A stretch of DNA of 64,000 nt from Microbacterium sp. CBA3102 (GTDB lineage Bacteria; Actinomycetota; Actinomycetes; Actinomycetales; Microbacteriaceae). Of the stretch, positions 14,877-24,784 are shown in pieces (the stretch's first letter is position 1; every line of letters starts with the position of its first letter). Location: NCBI RefSeq assembly GCF_007954505.1, contig NZ_CP042412.1:1240001-1304000 (forward strand). The letters run 5' to 3'. The position numbers were made by a program, and so were the translations under genes. The notes beneath the pieces are model-generated. The model saw only the letters and a program-made list of their open reading frames with translations. It had not been told where the DNA came from and searched no databases.

Positions 14877-17800
14877 TTAGCTCCCGCGCAGCCCATTCAC
14901 CACATAGCCGGTCGGATCCCGATCGAGTCGCCCTGATTCGAGTCCGTAGGCAAGCCCAGCTTCGAGGCGTTCTCTGATCGCGGCGGTGAGTCGCTTGCCA
15001 CCGAACATGCCTAACGCGTCGCGCTTGATTTCCTCGTCGGTCATGCCGCCGGAAAGGTCGGCGCTGACACGCATCGCGTTCGCGATCTCGACCAGGGAAA
15101 CATGCTCGACATCGCGGGAGGCGCCCGCTTCAACACACTTGACACCCAACCACGTGTCGGGCTCGATTCGTTCTGGCCAGAGGAAGGTGCGTTCTCCGTT
15201 GGCCCGGCTCAGCTCGCTCGGTACACAGCGGAGGATGGCGGCCGCACGCACCTGCGCGACTCGGTCGAGCCCGAAGGCGGAAGCGACGAGCTTCACGACA
15301 CGCGCGCGGTGGACCGGGCCTTCTGACCGGACCACTTCCCGGATCGCGTCACGCACCTGGGTGGCGCTTCGACCGCTCGGGAGCGAGTCGAGGACAGCCA
15401 CCGTTCCCAGTCGAACAGGAATCCATGGGGAGAAGTCTGCGACGTCAGGGTGTCTACGAGGCGTGAAAGGCGCGGGCTCTGTGGGAGTGATCGGCGCTGC
15501 GCGGATCAGCCCCGTCGCGCGGTCGAGCTCGACCCGTGCGCTGCTGATGTCTTCCTTGGCCGCGATGGCCACACAAGACTCAGTGATCGAAGGCTCGGGC
15601 CCGTCCCCAGATATATCCGCGGCAACGGTCGCTTCAGATGCGTGCTCGCGTGCCGTCGCGAGGAAGTCCTTCGCATCTTCGACAGCCTCCGCCAGACGCT
15701 TCAGGGAACCCTCGTGATCGTGCAGCCACTCCGGGAGCCATACTCGCACGACGCTTGGCCAGCGCATCAGCCCCTTCAAGACATCTACCGGAAGCCCGTC
15801 GCGGTCGGCAACGGTCTGTCGTGCTCGCCAGTTCTCGCCGTCGAGGAGCACCGCGACGAGCGGCTGATCGGGCGCATCAGCATCGGCGATGCTGATGTCG
15901 ACTCGAAACTCGGAGAGTCCGACATCGGTGAGCACCGCGTATCCAGCGGAGCGGAGCTCGGCGGCGATTTCATCGCGGTGTCGATCGATACGAGGCATCC
16001 GACGCGCTTCATCAGTGACCGCTTCGACACCGCGCGCGGCGAGCTCGAGGTAGGCCTTGAGGTGCTTGATACCGACCGACCCGGTCTGTTCCGCCCGAAG
16101 TTGGTCGGGGTCGAAGCTTGCGAACAGCACCACCTGACGGCGGGCGCGAGTGATCGCCACGTTGAGTCGACGTTCTCCACCGGCGCGTGACAACGGCCCG
16201 AAATTCAGGGGGAGCACCCCTCGATCGTTCACGCTGAACGCGACCGAGAACAGGATGGTGTCCCGCTCGTCGCCCTGCACGTTCTCGAGGTTCTTCACGA
16301 AAACGCCGTCGCGGGCATCCAGAGCGGCGAGGATGCGGTCATCTCCGGTGTCGCGCAGCATGTTGTCGACAAGGTCGCGCTGCTGAGCGTTGAAGGTGAT
16401 GATGCCGAGCGACGGAATCTCGTCAGGTGACGCGGTGAATCGGCGACGCACCTCATCGACGATCGCCTCTGCCTCGACTCGGTTCGTGCGAAGCGCCTTC
16501 CCTCGCCCGGACCGTTCGAAGTGCCCGTGCACGCGCGCGAAGGCGATGCCGTGCCCGTCGATGCCGTCGTCTGCGGCAGTCGACATTGGAGCCGGGAATG
16601 ACGAGAGCCGGTTCTCGTAGTAGTGGTGGTTGCTGAACGCGATCAGTGATTCGTCTTGGCTGCGGTAGTGCCAGGACAGCCACTTCCGGGGGACCTGGGC
16701 TTGGACGCTTTCCGAGAGAATGGACTCCTCGTCGACGACAGTCTCCGGCGTGTAGTCCGTGTCATCGTCGATCGAGGTGCCGGCGTCCGCGAACGACGTC
16801 GGCGGCATCTGCTTGCTATCGCCGACCACGACGACGGCGCGGCCTCGTCCCATCGCTCCGACGGCGTCGGCCACGCGAATCTGGGACGCCTCGTCGAACA
16901 CCACGATGTCGAACAGGTCGGCTTGCGCGGGGAAGAATCGAGCGACCGACTCGGGGCTCATCAGCGTGCAAGGCATGACCTCGACGATGAGATCACCGAA
17001 GTTCTCGAGCATCGTGCGCACCGACATGCCGCCTCGCTGCCGGTCGAGTTGGCGCCGGAGGGCTCCCATCTTTCCGCCTGCCGCAGATGAGACTCGCCTG
17101 TCAGCCAACAGTTCAGCCGGGATGGATCGGGGGAGCTCGGAGCGTACCGCGTGCGTCGCGTTCGTAAACCTGCTGATGGTGCGGTTGTGTGCTTGGAGAT
17201 CGAATCCGGTGAGCGCAGTCGCGTCCTGCCGTTCGAGCATCGAGGCCTTTGCGACGCCCTTGTCGAATGCGATCGCCGCGTACTCGGCCGGCACCTCACC
17301 GATCAAGAGCGCGCGCCGCGCAGATTCGAGGCCCGCCGCCCGGAGCGGTTCGAGTGCTCTGGTGAAGTCGAGCCAACGCGCGAGTCCGATGTGCCCGGTC
17401 TCCGTGATGCGACGTTCCCCACGGGTAGTCCACCACTTCGTGAGGAAGTCCGAATCACCGACCCAGTCGAGTGCGGCCTCGGAATCGGTTCGGGCGGCCG
17501 CTTGCAACTCTCGCCAGGCGGACTGGAAGCGGTCCAGCTCTCCAGCGGATGCCCCGACCGGTGTGCTCGCGAAGTACGCGCGTAAGGCGCCGACGAACGG
17601 ATCTTCGCTGTTCCCGAGAGCCGTACAGAGCCACGTGGTCCAGTTGAGCCGGGACAAGACGCCCTCGGCGTCGGCCGGAATGAGCGGGTTGAATGAGGCA
17701 TCCACGAGTGGGATCGGGACTTTGCCGAGTCGTTCGCGGAGCGTGTCAACCGCGGTCGCCGTCGTATCCATTTCGCCGGTCAACGACGACAGATCCTTCA

Positions 17801-20800
17801 ATCGGATGGTCTTCGGCTCGACCGTGAGTTCGTCGGTGAAGCGGGCCAGAACTTCACGTCTGCGCTTCTTGCGCCCGAAGAAACCCGAAGCATCAGCAGC
17901 GACGGCGTCGCGGTGAATTCCGTGGATGTCACGGGCAAGAACACTCGCTCCAACCCGTGCGAGCCATGCCGGCTTCGGGAAGTTCGACACTTCAGCGCGA
18001 AGGCTCACCAGGAATGCGGTCCACGCCGGGTCTGAGAGGGCGTCGATCGTTGCGAGCGGGTGGCGTGGCGCGCGACTCACTTCGGTCCACGTCGTGATGC
18101 CTGCGGGCGAGCCTTCGAGGGCGAGTTGGTTGAGCGGAATCCCACTCTCGACCACAGCAGCGAGGGCTGAATCGAACGCTGCTGCCACGGCATGCAGCTG
18201 GGAGCTCTCGACACGAGTGCCTGGGCGTTCATCAACGAAGCCCCACGGGTGGTTCAGGCTCGGCCGGGCTAAGTCCGCGGTTTCGGGGAGCTGACGAAGT
18301 GTTTGGCGGAGCGAGTCGAGGGTCGGCGTATCGGCATTCGCGACCAGCGACGACGGAATCGTGAGCGTGGGTGCGTCTGGGTCTAAGGCCAAGTCGGTCG
18401 TTCGGGCGGAGTAGAGCGAGAGGCCCGCGGCGTTCGGCTCGTGCAACCGATCTGCGTACCTAGCGAGTGAACGCCTGCTCGACTGGGCGGCTTCGCTGTC
18501 GGCGTGAAGCTTCGTGCTGTCGGCCCGAACGTTGAGGTCGAGCGCGCGTTTGATCTGAGCTCGCACTGCGGCAGGGCGTGCCGACTTATCGTGCAGATCC
18601 AACGAGAGATCGCCGAGGCCGACGGATTCGAGTCGGGTCTTCACCACGTCGAGCGCCGCTCGCTTCTCGGCGACGAACAGCACTCGCTTTCCAGCCGCCA
18701 CGGAGCGCGCGAGCAGATTGGTGATCGTCTGCGATTTACCCGTGCCTGGAGGGCCCTCAAGGACGAAGGTTCGACCGGCGACCGCTTCGGCAACTGCATC
18801 GAGCTGGGAGGCGTCGGCGGCCACGGGCACGGATTCGCCGAGCTCGTCGAGGTCCACTCCGGCGGCAGGCGCGATCGGGTCGGAGAAGGGCTCGAGCGGA
18901 GTCTGGATGAGGTGCGAAACTAGCGAGTTCTTGGCGAGTACTTCCCAGTTCTCGTCGAGATCTTTCCAGAGACGGAACTTCGCGAACTGCAGGATCGAGA
19001 GATCGACAGACTCCTCGACCCGGAAGGGCAGACCGGCCGCCGCGATCGCAGTGCGCGCAGCGTGGAACGCGGCGGGGAGATCGATGCCCGAGTCATCCTC
19101 GACTGGGTTCGCAAGCCCGGCAATCTCCAGTCCGAACGAGAGCCGAAGCTTTTCGAGAAGGCAGTAGTTCGGGGTAGAGGTGCCGGCCTCGTCGAGGACG
19201 AGGCGGTACTCCTGGCCACGGTTCGCCGTGGTCAGGTTCACCGGCACCAAGACAAGCGGCGACCGGAGTTCCCGATCGCTGAACTTCCAATGCAGCATCC
19301 CGAAGGCGAGGTAGAGGTTGTTCGCGCCGCTCTCTTCAACGACGGTCTTGGCCTTGTATGCGAGGTAGCGAAGCTTGCTCGTGTAGCTGGCGCCTGTGAT
19401 GTCGATGTACGCGCGGCGCTTCGTGGTGAGTGCTTCCTCGCGATTCGATTCAGGGAGGTCCTTCGCCCAACGAACGCCGCGCACCTTATCGACGGTCGGA
19501 ATGTCGTCGGACGCGTTGAGGGCAACTGCCTGGCCAGCGTTGATCGTGTCTTCGAGTCGAGCGACCGACGAGGGTGGAACCTCGAGGCGATAACCGGCAC
19601 GGTCGGTGTAATTGATTAACTTGTTCCGAAGGCTGAGGTCGAGCAGCGCGTTCTTCCACAACTGCACGCGACGTGGAACCGTCGACCCGCCAGGAGTGGA
19701 GCCCGCGGCCCCACTCGGCGCAAAATACGGCTCGGGAGCCACCGGCTTCGGCGCCTCGTACGCGGTGATGACGACAGTTCCGTCGGTCGCGACTGCGCGA
19801 CTCGGGAGCGGGAAGATCTGATGTTCGCGGGCCTCGCGCACGTCGGTGACCCCGAGCAGCTCGTTCCACTCGGCGTCGGGGCGAAGGTACCTCGCCCGGG
19901 GTGCGCGATTCGCGTCGCCGAACGAACGGGACTCAGCGCCGCCAGTGAGCATCGTTGTTTCGATGAGCCCGATATGGCCGAGGTCGACGAGATTGGCAAG
20001 CTCCATCGCGTCGGTTGTGGCGACGGTACCGAGCGAGTGGTCGGAGCGCCAGTATCCGAGGAAGATGTGCCCGTTTGCGAGCCACATGGTCGAGTTAACT
20101 CCGGCGAGCTCGAGCGCCGATGCCATCGTGATCGTGGTGTCGAGGCACGTGCCGAGACGCTCTTCGAGGACCTCGCGCGGGGTGCGAACTCGCTGGCCGC
20201 GCTGTCCCCAGGTCGCGGGCGGCTCGGCATATCGGATGTCCCGACGTCGAATCGCGTCGTAGATCGCAGCTGCGATCGCATCGACCCGATCGGGACTCTC
20301 GGACTGGTATCCGTCGATCTCGGTGTTCCCTGTTGTCACACCGAGAATGTCGCTTGCTTCGACGAGCAGGGACGGAAGTGCGGAGGAATTGGGTTGCACG
20401 TGGGCTGCCAGCAGTTCGAGGCCGAGTTGAAGCGGAGTGCCGATCCACTGATTCGCCGCGAGCACCCGGACATCCTTCGATGACAGCGCGAGCACGGTTC
20501 CTGCCGCGTCGCGAAGCGTGACGCGCAGCACGCCTTGCTGTTCCACGTCGATCTCAAGCATGCGCTGCGGGTCGAGTTGCAGTCCGATGTCGCGGATGGT
20601 CGTCGACTGTCCGACCTCCAAGTCGACAAACTGTACCTTCGGGTCGCCGAGGGAGCCGGTTGCGGAGAGTACATCGATTTCGAGGGATGCCCCGCGGTGA
20701 TCTACGAGGACATCGACGATAGTGACCTCGTCGAGCACCGGAATTTGGTTCATCGCCATCGGATAGCTGAGGTACGTGATCGCGTTCGTCTCGATGCGCG

Positions 20801-21371
20801 CGACGGCTCGCTGAGTGATCGATCCGGGCGTCGCGACGGCACCAGCCGCATCGTTGGGAATCCGGGCGCGAGTGCCAGGGTCGAGCGGAGCAGTCGACTC
20901 GGCGGCCGGCTGACCGGAGTTGGCCATCGCGGGAGCAGGAAGTATGGGGGTCTTCAACCTCGCGACTTCGGCGGCCTCGTCGTCGGCGGCAATCAGACGA
21001 AGGAGCAGCTCCATCGAATCCATAGCGCGGTATGCCTGGGCGGCAGAGAACGATTGATTGTGTGCCCAGCCATTGCGGACCTGCCGAAGCTCGCTCGCAT
21101 ACAGCTTGCCCTGACGCGACAACGCACGTTCGAACGGGTAGCCGAGCTCGCCGAGATGTTCGGTCATGGCGCGCAGCATCAAGGAGAGGTCACCGCGCGA
21201 GTACTGGGTGACGTTGCGACCACCGCGACGGTCCTTCTGCTGAAGGATCGTGGTCCAATCGCTGATGTCAGGTGCGGCCTCGGCGAGCACGCGGTCTACG
21301 AACGGGCGCAAGCCGTCGATCAGTACTCCGAGCGCATCGCCGACGTCGGAATGATGGTTGCTGTCTTGCAC
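14877..21371 (-). CDS. Hhe-like giant protein: HEPN, transglutaminase-like, DUF4011, SF1 helicase, MTES_1575 nuclease, DUF3320
   Basis: A 2164-residue protein. Residues 1-130 form a Swt1-type HEPN domain with an R-N-x3-H signature (R99-H104, RNGWAH). About 380-470 is a transglutaminase-like fold with C409 and H435. DUF4011 follows, then an SF1 helicase split by a long insertion: Walker A GPPGTGKS at 873-880, DEASQ near 1493, WHYRS near 1566 and NVAITRARR near 1740. Residues about 1795-1880 are a Vsr/DUF559-like nuclease of the MTES_1575 type, and the end resembles DUF3320. This matches the single-gene Hhe defence architecture (DUF4011-helicase-Vsr). GTG 21371 is preferred over the upstream in-frame ATG because GGAGGAG lies a few bases before it. 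It is last in a three-gene minus-strand run. Confidence 0.88.
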   Translation of the reverse strand: MQDSNHHSDVGDALGVLIDGLRPFVDRVLAEAAPDISDWTTILQQKDRRGGRNVTQYSRGDLSLMLRAMTEHLGELGYPFERALSRQGKLYASELRQVRNGWAHNQSFSAAQAYRAMDSMELLLRLIAADDEAAEVARLKTPILPAPAMANSGQPAAESTAPLDPGTRARIPNDAAGAVATPGSITQRAVARIETNAITYLSYPMAMNQIPVLDEVTIVDVLVDHRGASLEIDVLSATGSLGDPKVQFVDLEVGQSTTIRDIGLQLDPQRMLEIDVEQQGVLRVTLRDAAGTVLALSSKDVRVLAANQWIGTPLQLGLELLAAHVQPNSSALPSLLVEASDILGVTTGNTEIDGYQSESPDRVDAIAAAIYDAIRRRDIRYAEPPATWGQRGQRVRTPREVLEERLGTCLDTTITMASALELAGVNSTMWLANGHIFLGYWRSDHSLGTVATTDAMELANLVDLGHIGLIETTMLTGGAESRSFGDANRAPRARYLRPDAEWNELLGVTDVREAREHQIFPLPSRAVATDGTVVITAYEAPKPVAPEPYFAPSGAAGSTPGGSTVPRRVQLWKNALLDLSLRNKLINYTDRAGYRLEVPPSSVARLEDTINAGQAVALNASDDIPTVDKVRGVRWAKDLPESNREEALTTKRRAYIDITGASYTSKLRYLAYKAKTVVEESGANNLYLAFGMLHWKFSDRELRSPLVLVPVNLTTANRGQEYRLVLDEAGTSTPNYCLLEKLRLSFGLEIAGLANPVEDDSGIDLPAAFHAARTAIAAAGLPFRVEESVDLSILQFAKFRLWKDLDENWEVLAKNSLVSHLIQTPLEPFSDPIAPAAGVDLDELGESVPVAADASQLDAVAEAVAGRTFVLEGPPGTGKSQTITNLLARSVAAGKRVLFVAEKRAALDVVKTRLESVGLGDLSLDLHDKSARPAAVRAQIKRALDLNVRADSTKLHADSEAAQSSRRSLARYADRLHEPNAAGLSLYSARTTDLALDPDAPTLTIPSSLVANADTPTLDSLRQTLRQLPETADLARPSLNHPWGFVDERPGTRVESSQLHAVAAAFDSALAAVVESGIPLNQLALEGSPAGITTWTEVSRAPRHPLATIDALSDPAWTAFLVSLRAEVSNFPKPAWLARVGASVLARDIHGIHRDAVAADASGFFGRKKRRREVLARFTDELTVEPKTIRLKDLSSLTGEMDTTATAVDTLRERLGKVPIPLVDASFNPLIPADAEGVLSRLNWTTWLCTALGNSEDPFVGALRAYFASTPVGASAGELDRFQSAWRELQAAARTDSEAALDWVGDSDFLTKWWTTRGERRITETGHIGLARWLDFTRALEPLRAAGLESARRALLIGEVPAEYAAIAFDKGVAKASMLERQDATALTGFDLQAHNRTISRFTNATHAVRSELPRSIPAELLADRRVSSAAGGKMGALRRQLDRQRGGMSVRTMLENFGDLIVEVMPCTLMSPESVARFFPAQADLFDIVVFDEASQIRVADAVGAMGRGRAVVVVGDSKQMPPTSFADAGTSIDDDTDYTPETVVDEESILSESVQAQVPRKWLSWHYRSQDESLIAFSNHHYYENRLSSFPAPMSTAADDGIDGHGIAFARVHGHFERSGRGKALRTNRVEAEAIVDEVRRRFTASPDEIPSLGIITFNAQQRDLVDNMLRDTGDDRILAALDARDGVFVKNLENVQGDERDTILFSVAFSVNDRGVLPLNFGPLSRAGGERRLNVAITRARRQVVLFASFDPDQLRAEQTGSVGIKHLKAYLELAARGVEAVTDEARRMPRIDRHRDEIAAELRSAGYAVLTDVGLSEFRVDISIADADAPDQPLVAVLLDGENWRARQTVADRDGLPVDVLKGLMRWPSVVRVWLPEWLHDHEGSLKRLAEAVEDAKDFLATAREHASEATVAADISGDGPEPSITESCVAIAAKEDISSARVELDRATGLIRAAPITPTEPAPFTPRRHPDVADFSPWIPVRLGTVAVLDSLPSGRSATQVRDAIREVVRSEGPVHRARVVKLVASAFGLDRVAQVRAAAILRCVPSELSRANGERTFLWPERIEPDTWLGVKCVEAGASRDVEHVSLVEIANAMRVSADLSGGMTDEEIKRDALGMFGGKRLTAAIRERLEAGLAYGLESGRLDRDPTGYVVNGLRGS

Positions 21372-21510
21372 GGGTCTCCTCCTGCTGGACCTTTCGATGC
21401 CGAGTCGATCGACGATAGGGGTGACCGACGACATCGCAGGGAGTAAGGCGAGGGTATCGGACGGCTCTCCGTCGACGGAACATGCGCGAACGGCGTCTCA
21501 TACCCAGTTC

Positions 21511-23346
21511 CTAGCTCAAGACCGCGGCGAGCTCCGGTCCCTCGCCCTCGCACAGTCGCGCCATTGCGCGAGCCACGGCTTCGGCGCGCAACTCGATGAA
21601 GCTCGCGAAGTCCGGCCCGACCTGCGCCAGAAGTTCGGCGCCGACCACCGCGTCCGGATATGGCCCTGCATCTCGAAGAGCCGTGACGGGGATCACGTGA
21701 CTCCGCAGCCGAGCCTCAACGGACTCCACGCTCGGAGCAGCCTCGGCGCGCGCTGCCAGGTAGGCGATCGGGTCGAGTCGACCGATCGTGCGATTCGTCC
21801 GCCACGTGATGAGGGCGCAGTTCAGTGCCAGGTTCGGATCGATTCCGGCGTCGCTGAGCAGCTTCGCCGGGAAGAGGTGGTGGTATTCGCGCTTTCGGAC
21901 GTTGGAGGCGCTGAGTGGCGAGTCATCGGCGAAATCACGCGCACCGAAGTAGTTGGTCGCGGCGAGTATCGCGCGTGCGAGGCTGCTCCGCCCACTCGGC
22001 CACCCTGCGGCCTGGAGCGCCCGAGTACTGGGAAGCGGGTACACCTCGCGGTTGAGGACGGGCACGGTCGAGTCGAGCAACGCGAGCGCACCGGGTGTCG
22101 GCGCAGACGCGAAGGTGAGGAGCGGCTTGGCGTCTGCATGCGCACGAGTCGCCGCCGCGCCGTCGTAGCGTCCGGTGAAGAACGCGGTCCACAGGTACTT
22201 TCGGCCGACATGTTCGACCAGCCCTCGGGCGTCGCCGAGCTTAGGGGCACGAACGAACATCGCGGCCACGACAGGCACTGCTACGGCAGTGGGCAGTCGC
22301 TCGGCATCCCAGATTCGCATCTGCCCGAGAAGCTCGATCGCGTCGAGGAGGCCTTGTAGCGTGAGGTCCCATTCCTTGACGAGTCGATCGGCATCGAGGC
22401 TGAAGAAGCCAGACTTGTTCGGCGAGAGATCCTGGTGCAGCGCGATCGTCTGAAGGAGGAGATCGGACACGGAACCGAAAGGGCCGACGTGCGGATGCTG
22501 CGCGACGAACGTGTCGATCATCTCCTGCAGCCGAGCTCCCGTCGCGTTCTCCACCTCTGCGACGACGATGTCGAACGGGCGAAGCGGCTTTGCATTGGTG
22601 TTCATGTTGATGAACACCTCGAGAGCGACCGACTTTGGTGTGCTGGCGGGAAGATTCAAGTACGGGAGCCGATAGTGCTTGACCGTCTCACGGAGTGGAG
22701 AGACGACGTCGTCCTTGAGGAACCGTCGCCGCGCGTCGTAGGCCTCCATGGCGGCGAAGATCTGCGTCGCATCGGAATCGGCGTGGAGCGTTGGCTTGAG
22801 GTGCGAAGTCGCCTTCTCGATCCACGCTCCTACCTCATCGTCCGACGCGGGGTCCAGAAGGTGCACGGGAACCAGACCTCGCTGTGCGCATTGAGCGGGG
22901 TCTTCGGTCCAGCGTGGCATCAACTGCCCGTTCTTGTTCTTCCACGTCGTGTACGACCAGACGTCGACGCCGTCACCATCGTTCTGCGGGTCCTCGTCGA
23001 GCAGGGGGTGATGGACGAAGAACTTGCGATCCTCGTAGTTGCCCTTGAGTGAGCGCCAAAGCGCGGTGAGTCGTTGCTGCCCGTCGAGAAGGTGCTCCGT
23101 GACCTTCGCATGCGTCTGCGGAGCGGTTACCAGCGGCCGCGAATGGAACTGCTCTTCCTCGCCGACGTCGAGGACAAGAGTGATTCCCAGCGGAAGATCA
23201 CGGATGATCGTGCGCAGCATTGACTCGATTCGGCGTCGGTCCCAGGCCTCACCGCGCTGAAAACTTGGAAGGTGAAGCTTGCCGGCCGCGATATCGGAGA
23301 GCCACTGGTGGACGGGCCGATCAAGGGCTTTGCTCCCGGTGCTCAT
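21511..23346 (-). CDS. DUF262 and HNH (DUF1524-like) protein, GmrSD-type
   Basis: A 611-residue protein. The N-terminal DUF262 (ParB-like) domain shows LPSFQRGEAWD at 26-36 and LLDGQQRLTAL at 86-96, the motifs used by GmrS-type subunits to bind and hydrolyse nucleotide. The C-terminus carries REYHHLFPAKLL (about 486-497) followed by NCALITWRTNRTIG, a DUF1524-like HNH nuclease site with a His-His pair. GmrSD enzymes attack glucosylated or otherwise modified phage DNA, and fusions of both domains in one chain are known. The start overlaps the stop of the coiled-coil gene (ATGA), so the two are coupled. The Hhe-like gene follows after 139 bases. Confidence 0.87.
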   Translation of the reverse strand: MSTGSKALDRPVHQWLSDIAAGKLHLPSFQRGEAWDRRRIESMLRTIIRDLPLGITLVLDVGEEEQFHSRPLVTAPQTHAKVTEHLLDGQQRLTALWRSLKGNYEDRKFFVHHPLLDEDPQNDGDGVDVWSYTTWKNKNGQLMPRWTEDPAQCAQRGLVPVHLLDPASDDEVGAWIEKATSHLKPTLHADSDATQIFAAMEAYDARRRFLKDDVVSPLRETVKHYRLPYLNLPASTPKSVALEVFINMNTNAKPLRPFDIVVAEVENATGARLQEMIDTFVAQHPHVGPFGSVSDLLLQTIALHQDLSPNKSGFFSLDADRLVKEWDLTLQGLLDAIELLGQMRIWDAERLPTAVAVPVVAAMFVRAPKLGDARGLVEHVGRKYLWTAFFTGRYDGAAATRAHADAKPLLTFASAPTPGALALLDSTVPVLNREVYPLPSTRALQAAGWPSGRSSLARAILAATNYFGARDFADDSPLSASNVRKREYHHLFPAKLLSDAGIDPNLALNCALITWRTNRTIGRLDPIAYLAARAEAAPSVESVEARLRSHVIPVTALRDAGPYPDAVVGAELLAQVGPDFASFIELRAEAVARAMARLCEGEGPELAAVLS

Positions 23347-24632
23347 GACTCGCCCACCTCGCTCTTCGGGTTGCGGCGTCTGAATGTGCGTCCGGCGAAG
23401 TCGGCGAACGATCCCGCGATCTCCTTGGCCTTGTCCACGCCCTCAGCGCCGATGCGTGTGGCGGCCTCGACGCCTTCTGTGCCGAGGCGGCGCGCCGTGT
23501 CTACGCCGTCGCTGCCGGCTCGGAGCAAGTCATCGCGGGTGTCCGCAACTGCGGCCGACCAACGCCGGGACTCAAGCTCGTCTGGGGCCGCTTCGACGCC
23601 GAGGTGATCGTGGAAAGTTCCGACAGAGTCATTGACTGCGTTCCTCGACCGAACAATCGCCGGAGACTCGATGGGATTGAAGAGCACCTTCGAGTTCGCA
23701 AGCGACGCTGCCACGTCCATGCGATTGAGGAGCTGCCGCGTGGCTTGTGTGATCACCTCCGCGCGGTTGGCGCGAGCCGTTCGGAGCGCGATTCGGTGAC
23801 GGTCGAGTTCCTCGGGAGATGTCTGGAGGACGCGGTCGAGTTCGATGACCCCTGTCGCCTCCTGCAGGTAGAAGCAGTGTGCGAGCACAGCGAGCCAATC
23901 CTGCACGTGACGGTCGACGTTCTTCGACAGGTCGGCGAGTTCATTGACGGACTTGCTTTCTAGCTTTTCCGCAAGGGCATCGATCTGGCGCAAGGCGTAT
24001 GCCTGGGTGCGAGCGATCGTCATCGCCGATCCCTGCACCTTTGACCAAGTCACGTCTGAAACGCCACCGACTTCCTTTCGGATGGTCAGCGCCTCTTCGA
24101 GCATCATGTCCACGCCGATCATGTCCGCGAGCACAGCATCTTTCTGCGCTCGGAGCACGTCATCGACCTTCTCGTCTATGACGGCGAGGTAGTCGGTGAT
24201 CTCTTCCATGGTCTGCTGCATCGCAACCTGGGCCATGATTCCCGCGACGCCCGCGAGCATGGCTGGGTTCGTCAGCATCGATCCCGGCGTCTTGAGGAAC
24301 TGCAGATTCTTCGCGAACTGCCCATTGGGAGCCCGGAGAGTCGCATGGAGATTACCGCTTGACGAGTTCGTCACTTTGGGCAGTTTTTGCGCGGCAGCCC
24401 ACGACTCCTCAGTCAGCTTCATCCAGCGCCCGGAGTTCGCTGTGATCTCGGAGCCTGCCTTGAGAGCAGCGGCGCCACCTCCGAAGGCGCTCCCAAGCCG
24501 CGGAAGTTCAAGATCGCGAGACTCGAGGCGATTGGATGTCAAGAACTGTTCCACGCTGGACGCTGGGCCGATCAGCGCGAGCCCATCCCCGTCGGTGATC
24601 AGCTCGATCTCGGAGAGATCTACGTCGTCCAT
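23343..24632 (-). CDS. Coiled-coil protein with C-terminal 11-residue repeats, defence-operon partner, unknown
   Basis: A 429-residue protein with no family I recognise. The first 70 residues are acidic and globular. A weakly hydrophobic stretch near 113-140 (PAMLAGVAGIMAQVAMQQT) could touch membrane. Long helices follow (about 140-340). The C-terminus has three amphipathic near-repeats, GVDTARRLGTE, GVEAATRIGAE and GVDKAKEIAGS, before a basic FRRRNPKSE tail. The repeat form recalls membrane- or filament-binding 11-mer helices. ATG 24632 has AAAGGG upstream; the longer frame runs through the divergent promoter. It leads the operon with the DUF262/HNH and Hhe-like genes, so a regulatory or effector role in that system is likely. 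Confidence 0.7.
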   Translation of the reverse strand: MDDVDLSEIELITDGDGLALIGPASSVEQFLTSNRLESRDLELPRLGSAFGGGAAALKAGSEITANSGRWMKLTEESWAAAQKLPKVTNSSSGNLHATLRAPNGQFAKNLQFLKTPGSMLTNPAMLAGVAGIMAQVAMQQTMEEITDYLAVIDEKVDDVLRAQKDAVLADMIGVDMMLEEALTIRKEVGGVSDVTWSKVQGSAMTIARTQAYALRQIDALAEKLESKSVNELADLSKNVDRHVQDWLAVLAHCFYLQEATGVIELDRVLQTSPEELDRHRIALRTARANRAEVITQATRQLLNRMDVAASLANSKVLFNPIESPAIVRSRNAVNDSVGTFHDHLGVEAAPDELESRRWSAAVADTRDDLLRAGSDGVDTARRLGTEGVEAATRIGAEGVDKAKEIAGSFADFAGRTFRRRNPKSEVGES

Positions 24633-24784
24633 ACGTGATGCCCTTTCGTGCGAAACCCCATGCGCGCCTATGAAGATCATGGCGTATGCGCACGACAACG
24701 CGACACTGCGCACCTCCCGCCCCCCTTCCCTCACCGCCCGTTCCTCCGACATGATGAAGAGGACCGACCTCGAAGGAGTCCGCC

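Noticed and set aside
2203..24632. Prophage or integrative element
   Set aside because: No integrase, terminase, structural or conjugation genes and no flanking tRNA repeat were found.
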